NCBI RefSeq assembly: GCF_022788695.1
Contig: NZ_CP085154.1
Span: forward strand, 558,001 to 622,000
From: Pseudosulfitobacter sp. DSM 107133
Lineage (GTDB): Bacteria > Pseudomonadota > Alphaproteobacteria > Rhodobacterales > Rhodobacteraceae
Direction of reading: 5' to 3'
Length of the DNA: 64,000 nucleotides
The translations under genes were made by a program, and so were the position numbers. Each line of letters opens with the position of its first letter. The stretch's first letter is position 1. Positions 36,230-45,100 of this stretch are shown here, piece by piece. The notes beneath the pieces were generated by a model. The model made no database searches and was not told the DNA's origin. It saw only the letters and a program-made list of their open reading frames with translations.

Positions 36230-37542
36230 ACATGTTGCGCCATCTGCTTGCAGTCCTGACGCTGGCCACGGTGCTTTGCGCTCCGGTCTGCGCCCAGACA
36301 ACGTCACAGCCCCAGGGCGAGATCACCGTCGAGGACAGCGCCGAACAGGATGCCGCGATTGCCGTGCGCATCCGCGATATCATGGCCGAACTGGACGGCT
36401 ATTCAAACGTCACGGTTACGGTGTCTTCGGGGATCGTGACCCTGCGCGGTACGACGCTGGATGCGGCCACCGCCACACGGCTGAACGATCTGGTCGGCCG
36501 GGTGAAGGGTGTCGTCGCCATCGAAAACGAGGTGACAGAGACCACAGATGTGGTCGAACGGCTGAACCCGGCCTACGAGCGGTTCAAGACGCGGATGATG
36601 CAGGCCGTCGCCATGGTGCCGCTCTTGGGCGTGGCGCTGCTGGCCTTTGCTCTGGTGGTGCTGGCAGGCGTATTGCTGGCCCGTGCGAAATACCCATGGG
36701 AGCGCATCGCACCCAATGCGTTTATCGCGGATATCTACCGCCAGATCGTGCGGCTGGTGTTTGTCGTCGCGGGCATTGTGATCGCACTGGACATTCTGAA
36801 CGCCACCGCGCTTTTGGGCACCATTCTGGGGGCTGCGGGGATCGTCGGTCTGGCCATCGGTTTTGCAGTCCGCGACACCGTTGAAAACTTTATTGCCTCG
36901 ATCATGCTGTCGTTCCGCCAGCCGTTCCGCCCCAATGACACCGTCGAGATCGAAGGCGACGTGGGCAAGGTCATCAGCCTGACCAGCCGCGCCACGATCC
37001 TGCTCAGCTTTGACGGCAACCAGATTCGCATCCCCAACTCGATGGTCTTCAAAAGCCGGATCATCAACTACACCCGAAATGCCGAGCGCCGCTTTGTCTT
37101 TGACGTGGGGGTGGCCCCCGCGACCGATCTGGCCGCCGCCAAGGCGCTGGCGCTGGAAACAGTGAACAAGCTGCCCTTTGTGCTTGCCACACCCGCCCCT
37201 GCGATCTGGATCGAGACCATCGGCGACAGCACCATCGGTATCCGTGTCACCGGCTGGATCGACCAGCACGAAACCGGCTTTGCACTGGCGCGGGGCGAAT
37301 CGATCAGGCAGGTGCTGATTGCCTTCGATGCCGCGGGAATCGAAATGCCGGAGCCGACGTTCCGCGTGGTATCCCCTGCCAGCAAGCCCGACGCCCCTGC
37401 CAAGCCCGCGGTTGTCATTCGGGAGGTCGAAACCGAGGACGTTCAGTCGACGCAGAACGAGGCATTGGAGAAAATCGTGGATCAGGAACGCGCCGAGCGG
37501 GCGGACAAGGATCTTCTGACACGGGAAGGCGAAGAAGAATGA
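36226..37542 (+). CDS. Mechanosensitive channel with periplasmic BON domain (MscS family)
   Basis: 438 residues. A signal-like N-terminus (LLAVLTLATVLCAPVCA) precedes a BON domain (about 45-105: GYSNVTVTVSSGIVTLRGTTLD, VKGVVAIENEV). Then come three membrane helices (VPLLGVALLAFALVVLAGVLL, LVFVVAGIVIALDIL, LLGTILGAAGIVGLAIGFA) and the MscS beta and alpha/beta domains (RQPFRPNDTVEIEGDVGKV, RIPNSMVFKSRIINYTRN). The C-terminal tail is charged. BON domains bind lipid or peptidoglycan-near structures in the periplasm; fused here they may link the channel to the envelope. Known MscS relatives relieve hypo-osmotic stress. Confidence 0.9.
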   Translation: MNMLRHLLAVLTLATVLCAPVCAQTTSQPQGEITVEDSAEQDAAIAVRIRDIMAELDGYSNVTVTVSSGIVTLRGTTLDAATATRLNDLVGRVKGVVAIENEVTETTDVVERLNPAYERFKTRMMQAVAMVPLLGVALLAFALVVLAGVLLARAKYPWERIAPNAFIADIYRQIVRLVFVVAGIVIALDILNATALLGTILGAAGIVGLAIGFAVRDTVENFIASIMLSFRQPFRPNDTVEIEGDVGKVISLTSRATILLSFDGNQIRIPNSMVFKSRIINYTRNAERRFVFDVGVAPATDLAAAKALALETVNKLPFVLATPAPAIWIETIGDSTIGIRVTGWIDQHETGFALARGESIRQVLIAFDAAGIEMPEPTFRVVSPASKPDAPAKPAVVIREVETEDVQSTQNEALEKIVDQERAERADKDLLTREGEEE

Positions 37543-37614
37543 ACACGTCATGTACGATTTGCCGGTTTTTGGGCTTGCACCTGCGGCAAGTGGGCATTAA
37601 TTAGCGCGACACGT

Positions 37615-37689
37615 TGGGATGTAGCCAAGTGGTAAGGCAACTGTTTTTGGTACAGTGTACCGTAGGTTCGAATCCTACCATCCCAGCCA
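37615..37689 (+). tRNA. tRNA-Gln (anticodon TTG), CCA encoded
   Basis: A complete cloverleaf can be drawn: acceptor stem TGGGATG with CATCCCA, D-arm with GTGGTAAGGC, anticodon stem ACTGT/ACAGT enclosing the loop TTTTGGT with anticodon TTG, and T-arm GTAGGTTCGAATCCTAC. Discriminator G and an encoded CCA end the gene at 37689. It reads CAA (glutamine) codons. It is the last clearly host feature before the prophage. Confidence 0.93.
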
Positions 37690-37960
37690 CTTCTTCTTGC
37701 ACCAGTGAACCAAGCACCCGGAGCACCCCCGTCGCCGGGAATGCCCCTGTTTTATGCCCCAGCAACCTATGCGGGTGCTACGGGTAGCTGAAAGCCATAA
37801 CCTACGAGCCGGTTACCACATGGCCACGGGCTAGAGAGCTCTCCAGTTGTAGCGCGAAGAAAATGTTGGCAGAAAAACGAAGCTTATTTGTCAGCACTTT
37901 TAAGCGCCATTAAACGGGGTGTGAACAGCATCAGAACGTTGAGTAGCTGTCGCGAGCAAA
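37690..37960. other. Non-coding junction between tRNA-Gln and the prophage; candidate phage end
   Basis: 271 bp without a supported gene. The first ~150 bp include a small GC-rich inverted repeat (CCCGG/CCGGG, 37717-37740) and look like host flank. From 37848 the sequence reads TGTAGCGCGAAGAAAATG, then GGCAGAAAAACGAAGC, more AT-rich. Mu-type phages end in TG and carry several transposase sites rich in GCG and AAAACG near the end, so 37848 is my best guess for the phage right end. This is a resemblance only; a 5-bp target duplication cannot be checked because the other end is outside the window. Confidence 0.35.
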
Positions 37961-38662
37961 CTAGACGGGAACATACCCCGGCCAATGGATATCCTCAGCG
38001 AAATCGAGAACCGGCTCTGCTGCATCCTTCAAAGCGCGGGCTGCGAAGATGTGCAGGCTCTCATGCTCGGCAGCCGCCTGGCCAAAGGCAAAGCAGGTCT
38101 GAGCATCCATTGTCACCAACGTGTTGTCCTGAGCGATCCATGCAAAGGGATCCTCGCCGCCATGCCAGTACAGGTCATCAACCAAAGCCCCTGCCCCAAT
38201 CGCGAAACCGGCAAGCGTTGCTGCACCCGTGATGCGAGACTTTGACACTTCGTCGAAATCGAAGGTGTTTCCTTGGAACTCAAAACCGGCCGTGATCCGT
38301 CTGTTCCGTTCTTGAGTGATCTTTCGGTTGAGGATTTCGGCCTGCATATTCTCGGTCAGACCCAGCTCCTCGCCGAAGGTTTTGATCGGTCGGGGGTCGA
38401 TCTCAGGGGGCAAACCGGCTTCTACGGCTGTTCTGACTGCGTATGGCACGTCATATTCGGTCAGGATTGCCTCTTGGGTCAGCTGATCCTGAGACAGCAC
38501 CGCGACAGTCGCCAGATCGACGGTGCGACTGTCGCGCTCCTTGACGGCTGTAAGGGCCAGTATCGTCAGACCGAAGGGCCACGGTGTTTCCAGACCAAAG
38601 GACTGTGTGTGATGCGTCTCCAATACGTCGGCGGTTGCGATGTGGGCGTGGATGTTCTTCAT
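37961..38662 (-). CDS. Phage protein with DUF4376 domain
   Basis: 233 residues, last gene of the prophage tail module. The C-terminal half (RRITAGFEFQGNTFDFDEVS, then WHGGEDPFAWIAQDNTLVTMDAQT and FGQAAAEHESLHIFAARALKD) fits DUF4376, a domain common in proteins encoded after tail fibre genes, often as part of a fibre-assembly or chaperone unit. The N-terminal ~110 residues are unassigned. It overlaps the preceding gene by 4 bases. A function in fibre assembly or tip decoration is inferred from position only. Confidence 0.75.
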   Translation of the reverse strand: MKNIHAHIATADVLETHHTQSFGLETPWPFGLTILALTAVKERDSRTVDLATVAVLSQDQLTQEAILTEYDVPYAVRTAVEAGLPPEIDPRPIKTFGEELGLTENMQAEILNRKITQERNRRITAGFEFQGNTFDFDEVSKSRITGAATLAGFAIGAGALVDDLYWHGGEDPFAWIAQDNTLVTMDAQTCFAFGQAAAEHESLHIFAARALKDAAEPVLDFAEDIHWPGYVPV

Positions 38663-39108
38663 GCGTTTACCTCAGTGGGTCGAGTGGGCCAGGTGATCGT
38701 GCTGGGGAAACCTCCCTGCTGGGGAACATCCCGAAGTGCCTGCCGATAGGTGGCAAAATCAGTAACACAAGAAGCTGATAGCGCTGTGTCGGGCAGCTGG
38801 GTCCAGTCGCACTCTGCCAAAAGTGTGTCTCTTTGCGTCCGGTATTCTTCCGACTCCGAACTGTAAAACCACGGATCAGCCAGCAGGCCTGAAAATGATA
38901 CGTCCCCGGTAGAGGGATCATAGTAATACTTGTAATCAGTCGTTTCGTCCGGGTCGAAGGGGAGACCCGAAGTGTTCTCAACCGCCGTTTCACTGGCCGA
39001 ATGTTCTTGCAGAGAAAGATCAGCATCTGCGGCCTCGCCCCATCTAATAATCGGGCGTGCTGATGCTGTACCAAGGGTGTTGTCATAAACTAGAAAGAGA
39101 GTAGGCAT
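38659..39108 (-). CDS. Tail fibre assembly / tail chaperone-like phage protein
   Basis: 149 residues. The C-terminal ~60 residues contain the recurrent phage pattern YRTQRDTLLAECDWTQLPD, then YRQALRDVPQQGGFP and WPTRP, found in tail-fibre assembly and tail-chaperone-like proteins (phage_tail_APC family). The N-terminal half is acidic and unassigned. It starts at the stop of the giant tip protein gene and overlaps the DUF4376 gene, so the three are co-translated. It probably helps fold or attach the fibre. Confidence 0.75.
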   Translation of the reverse strand: MPTLFLVYDNTLGTASARPIIRWGEAADADLSLQEHSASETAVENTSGLPFDPDETTDYKYYYDPSTGDVSFSGLLADPWFYSSESEEYRTQRDTLLAECDWTQLPDTALSASCVTDFATYRQALRDVPQQGGFPSTITWPTRPTEVNA

Positions 39109-42100
39109 CAGCGTTTCCTCTGTTGAACAGTGATCGAGGGCCAGACAATGATCGGCGCAAACGTATTGATTTTCTCAGGGGTTCGTTTTGCTTGTAGGGT
39201 ATAAGTGGCTGCCCCAGTTCCGGTGTCTGTATCCAGAGCCTTCAAAGTGAAAGAATTACGAGAACCGCCGAAGCACGACCCCTGCCCCCAAGTAGGAGAG
39301 ACCAATGTCGAACCTCTAACAACTCTAAGCTGGGCGATTGCTCCATACTGACCACCTCCTGAGCGGTCTGCTCCGATGGCGCCACTTACTTCGATGTGAG
39401 TTTGATAACCTTGGCGGTTGAGAGTTACAGAAACCAAGTCATCCCATACAGTCTCCGAGGCAGGGTAGAAATACTCATAGGAGTAGGCTGAAGCTGGGAC
39501 CGTGATGGCGTCTCCAGCAATCTGCAAGGTTCCAACCGCCAAGTCCCCGATCGCCCCGGATTCTGCTGTGATCGAACCGGTGATGATCTTCTGGCCGTCG
39601 ATGTAGGTTGTGCCACGCGGCTTGTAGTCCTGTGGCTGTGTGGCGTCACCATGGGTCTGAGCCAGCATCCAGTTATGCAGATACATATAGCTGGTCGTGC
39701 TGGAAGTGGTGGCACTCTTCTGGATGTAGATGTCGACGTATTTGGCAGTCGCTGGCGCGGTTGCCTTCATCCAGCGTCGGGGCCAGCTAGACGGGTCTGT
39801 TGTGCTTCCAAAGAAACTTCCGAAGGCTGATGTATCCGAAGAAATCAGGGCTCCCGCAGAATCTCTCCAGATCATGTAAAGCGTACCGGTGCATCGCTGC
39901 GAAGAAACGTAAACCGACATCTCATAGGTACGCCCAGGCTCAACCTCGTGATAGTACAGGGTGCCGTCCTGCTTCTTAGGGCGGGCATAAACATTGGCGA
40001 AGCCTGTTGAATCGCCGCTGTCTTGGAACAACCTGATTGTTGGACGGACGCCGTCTGTATAGGTCAAGCCAGCAGCTCTCACTTCCAGGGTTGTATCAGC
40101 GCCAGCGTCTCCGTTTTTACCAATGGCAAAGTGCTCTAGGCCGTCTGCATAGTCGGTGTTGAACAGCATATTGCTAGAGTTTCCGGCCGCAAACTTGTCA
40201 GCGCTGAGCAGACCCTTTGCAAAAATGGTGTCGGCTGACATGGTGATGACGCTGCCGCCTCCGGTCGCGTCGTCCCAAGCCACAAGTTCCAGCTCACCAA
40301 CGGAACCGCCAGCCTTGGCGCGGAATGTGTAGACAGCCGAGGCATTGCCTTCGAGATCGGCAATCGCTGATCCTTGGGCGGCGATGGTCGCGCTTACCCC
40401 GCCCGCATTGACGTCAAGTTGGGTCATCAGAACGCCAAGGGCAGTTCCACCGTCAACGGTCAGCGCTTTGATGTCGTCGATCTCACCGGACACAATCGAG
40501 TAGTCGGTAATGTCTTCGATCCGCAGGTTTGTCGCTTCAACCCAATCGCCCGAAGTCTTGCCACTATAACCGACGCGCAGGCGTGCTTTGTTGTGATCAG
40601 TACGCCCCGTGATTGTGACATCTGTGCTGACCCGCACGAAAGTTGAGCCTACCGTATCGGGTAGAGACACCGTCAATGATATGTGGTTATCCCCAGCCTC
40701 GTTGTTTGTGGAGAGGGCCAGGTTGACGTTGCCGGAAGAGGTATTCGACCGAACCAAAGCACTTAACCGATAGGTTCGTCCTTCAACGTATCCAACTGGT
40801 CTAAAAGTGGAATAGAACCCTCCACTGCTGTCATCGTCAGTGACCTTCACAGCGGTCGGGCTGGGAACACCAGATTGACCGTGTGTAACGACTGAAACCG
40901 TCGCCCCGAGGCTGCTTGAGAAATTGGCATCGTCCGTGACGTCCGGGTCAAAAACAAGGTTGCCAGTTGCATATACGCCAGCGGTCGTTGCTGCTGACAC
41001 CGCCAATCCTTGAGCGACAACCGCTTCGGCCCGCGCTCCGTCGGCATTGGTCTCGCTGGTTGCGGCATTGCTGGCCGAGGTCGATGCCTCGCCCGCTTTG
41101 GTGGTGGCGGTGTTGGCGCTACTGTTCGCGGCTGTGGCGCTTTCACCGGCTTCGGTGGCCTTTGTAGACGCCAGACTTGCCGAATTGGACGCAGCGGTGG
41201 CACTGCTGCCCGCATTCCCTTCGCTGGTGGCGGCATTGCTGGCCGAAGTGGATGCGGCGCTCTCAGACCCGGCCGCGTTGCTTGCACTGGTGGCTGCTGC
41301 CGTCTCGGCACTCTCTGCGCCGGATCGGGCTGTCTCTGCCCCAGTGCGGGCCGTTTGGGCGGCCGATGCCTGCGTGCCGGCCGCCGTCTCGCTGGCGGCG
41401 GCGTTGGACGCACTGGTGGCGCTGGCTGCGGCACTGGCCTCTGCGGCCAGGCTGTCGGTCACATCCTCAACGTGGACATCTGTGATCTCAAACCAGTCAC
41501 CCGAACCACCTGCGTAGTCCATCACCCGATATCTCAGGGTTCCTGTGGTGGCCAGAGTTGTGGTGTCCTGAGTAACGCTAACTTTGCTGAACTCGGTAGT
41601 GACTGCTGAGATTTTGGTATCCACCTCTGAGCCATCGTCCTGAAGGATGAAATAGATGGAGCCTGCATGCGACGAGCGGATCATCATTGTCAGCCTGATC
41701 TTACGGTTCACCGGAGGAACGATGAACGGAGCCATCGCATCCAGATACAAACCAAAGCTGTCACCATCACCTGTCGCTCGATACGCTTTTGCGGACGCGG
41801 GTTCTGTTTGACCGTGGGTAACGACAGTGGCGACACCACCGGAAGAGCCAGATGTCTTGGTGTCATCAATGGCTGAAGGATCACCATAGATGTTACCTGT
41901 GGATCTGATTGCTGCCAGATCGGATGCCGAAGCAGCCACACTCGCACTGCTGCTGGCGCTGTTGGCCGAACCCAGCGCGTTGGACTCGCTTGATGCAGCA
42001 TTGGACGCACTGGCGGAAGCGTTGCCCGCTGCTGTTTCAGCCAGATTCTTCTGGGTGGTTGCCGTAGTCGCGCTTTCTCCAGCCTCGTTGGCCTTGGTTG

Positions 42101-45100
42101 TTGCGATACCTGCCGACGTCGAAGCAGCGCTGGCGCTGTTACCTGCGTTGCCCTCACTGGTGGCAGCTAGAGAAGCGGAGTTGGAAGCAGCACTAGCTGA
42201 CCCCGCCGCGTTGGTTTCGCTGGTAGCTGCGTTGGTCTCGGCTGTCTCTGCGCCTGAACGAGCCGTCTCGGCCCCTGTACGGGCTGTCTGGGCCGCGCTG
42301 GCGCTGGAGCCAGCCGCTGTTTCACTTGCGGAAGCATTCGAGGCGCTGGTGGCCGCTGCGCTGGCGGCAACTTCAGCGGCGAGGCTTTCAGTCACGTCTT
42401 CAACAGTGATGTCAGTGATCTCTGTCCAAGAGCCGTTTGGAGCGCCTAAATGAAACCAGCGGAGACCGATGGCATAGGTCGGCAGGGCGTCATAGGTCAC
42501 GTCAACTTCAAAATCCTGGAACGTGGTCGTGACGGCCCCGACCGACACATACTGGGATCCGCTGAACCCCCCTTCTTCAGGGCGTCGGGCAATCCCCACA
42601 TTCAGAAATGAACCGGCATCGGAGCTGCGGGCTTTGAACCTGAAACGCAGGGTCCGACCTTGGAAGTCGCCAACCGGATAGGGCTGTGCATAGGCTCCGG
42701 CATCGTCATCGGCATCTGTAAAACGCAGGGCTTTAGACAGCGCTGGTTCTGACTGACCATGGGTCTCGATGCTCAGCGTTGCGCCAGCGGAGGCTGCCCA
42801 AAAAGCCAGATCATGCTCGAAGCTCGGATCACCAACAAGGTTTCGTTGAGCGCGTGACTCGGAAACCGTACCGGCTTGCGCTGCCACCGTCTCTGAAGAC
42901 GCCGCTGACGATGCACTGCCCGCCGCGTTGGTTTCGCTGGTTGCGGCATTGCTGGCTGATGTTGAGGCTTCACCAGCTTTTGTGGACGCCACATTTGCAC
43001 TGTTGTCTGCTGCGGTTGCACTTACCCCAGCTTCGGTGGCCTTTGTAGACGCCACACTAGCACTGGTTGAGGCAGCATCAGCACTGTCCCCAGCATTGTT
43101 CTCGCTGGTAGCAGCGTTGGAGGCACTTGTGGACGCGGCGCTTGCAGAAACAGCAGCGTTCGTTTCCGACGAAGCAGCGTTGGTTTCAGCTGTCTCTGCA
43201 CCCGAACGAGCGGTCTCAGCGCCTGTGCGGGCAGCTTGAGCGGCTGAGGCAGAAGATCCCGCCGCCGTTTCACTTGCAGAAGCATTCGAGGCGCTGGTAG
43301 AGGCTGCGCTTGCCGCTGTCTCCGCATCGTCCTTTGCATCGGCGGCGACGATTGCCGAAGACGCCGCGGACGATGCACTGCCCGCCGCGTTGGTCTCGCT
43401 GGTTGCGGCATTGCTGGCCGAGGTCGATGCCTCGCCCGCTTTGGTGGTGGCGGTGTTGGCGCTACTGTTCGCGGCTGTGGCGCTTTCACCGGCTTCGGTG
43501 GCCTTTGTAGACGCCAGGCTTGCCGAATTGGACGCAGCGGTGGCACTGCTGCCCGCGTTCCCTTCGCTGGTGGCGGCATTGCTGGCCGAAGTGGATGCGG
43601 CGCTCTCAGACCCGGCCGCGTTGCTTGCACTGGTGGCTGCTGCCGTCTCGGCACTCTCTGCGCCGGATCGGGCTGTCTCTGCCCCAGTGCGGGCCGTTTG
43701 GGCGGCCGATGCCTGCGTGCCGGCCGCCGTCTCGCTGGCGGCGGCGTTGGACGCACTGGTGGCGCTGGCTGCGGCACTGGCCTCTGCGGCCAGGCTGTCG
43801 GTCACATCCTCAACGTGGACATCTGTGATCTCGGTCCAGGCCCCTGTTGGGGCGCCTGAATGAAACCAGCGGAGACCGATGGCATAGGTCGGCAGGGCGT
43901 CATAGATCACGTCAACTTCAAAATCCTGGAACGTGGTCGTGACGGCCCCGACCGACACATACTGGGATCCGCTGAACCCCCCTTCTTCAGGGCGTCGGGC
44001 AATCCCCACATTCAGAAATGAACCGGCATCGGAGCTGCGGGCTTTGAACCTGAAACGCAGGGTCCGACCTTGGAAGTCGCCAACCGGATAGGGCTGTGCA
44101 TAGGCTCCGGCATCGTCATCGGCATCTGTAAAACGCAGGGCTTTAGACAGCGCTGGTTCTGACTGACCATGGGGCTCGATGCTCAGCGTTGCGCCAGCGG
44201 AGGCTGCCCAAAAAGCCAGATCATGCTCGAAGCTCGGATCACCAACAAGGTTTCGTTGAGCGCGTGACTCGGAAACCGTACCGGCTTGCGCTGCCACCGT
44301 CTCTGAAGACGCCGCTGACGATGCACTGCCCGCCGCGTTGGTTTCGCTGGTTGCGGCATTGCTGGCAGAGGTCGATGCCTCGCCAGCCTTGGTAGTAGCG
44401 ACCGTTGCACTTGCGGCCGCTGCCGATGCACTGCCTGCGGCATCGTCCGCTTCAGAGCTTGCGGTCGTAGCATGTCCAGCGGAAGTTGTAGCACTCGCAG
44501 CTGCTGCGATGGCTTCGGCTTCGGCGGCGCTGGCTGAGCTACTGGCGGCAGACGCGGCAGACGCTGCATTGGCGGCATTTGTTTCAGCAAGGACTTTCGC
44601 ATCGACAGCGGCGGACGCAGCAGACGCCGCATTGGTGGCATTTGTTTCAGCAAGGTCTTTCGCATCGACAGCAGCGGCTGCGGAGACACTTGCAGCGTCA
44701 GCGTTAGCCTCGGCAGCGGACTGAGCGTTCTGGGCGGCATCACGAGCAGCCTGCGACTGGTCTCGCGCTGTCTCTGCATTGGTCGCCGCCAATTCAGCAG
44801 CAACATAGTCAACCTCAAGCTCTCCAAGATTGTTCTTTGTGAACCCGTCCACAAGAGCATCGTGGTCATCACGAACAGACTGGGCTTTGGCTTCGGTCTC
44901 CGCGAGATCAGCCGCCACCCCATCTGCCAATGCTTGGGCGTCCGCAATTGCCTGTGCGACATCGTCCCCCAAGTCACCGAGGCTGGGTTTCAGATCAGGC
45001 GTGGAAGCGGCTAGCCAAGGTGTCCAGGCGGTACTGCGGGTAGCAACAAACCGAGCGCGCACCTCGTAGTTCGTCGCGGGCAGAATGCTCTCGCTAATAA

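Noticed and set aside
37615..37689. tRNA-Gln as an integrase attachment site
   Set aside because: No integrase gene or copy of the tRNA 3' end is visible and the phage type transposes; cannot be excluded because the other end is outside the window.
41047..41517. Several plus-strand frames inside the tip gene (Leu/Ala/Val-rich)
   Set aside because: They are mirror images of the Ala/Ser/Thr-rich repeats and duplicate exactly where those do.
41040..44700. CRISPR-like appearance of the repeats at 41-44.7 kb
   Set aside because: Repeats are long, in frame, and encode Ala/Ser coiled coil and beta modules; there are no short repeats with unique spacers.
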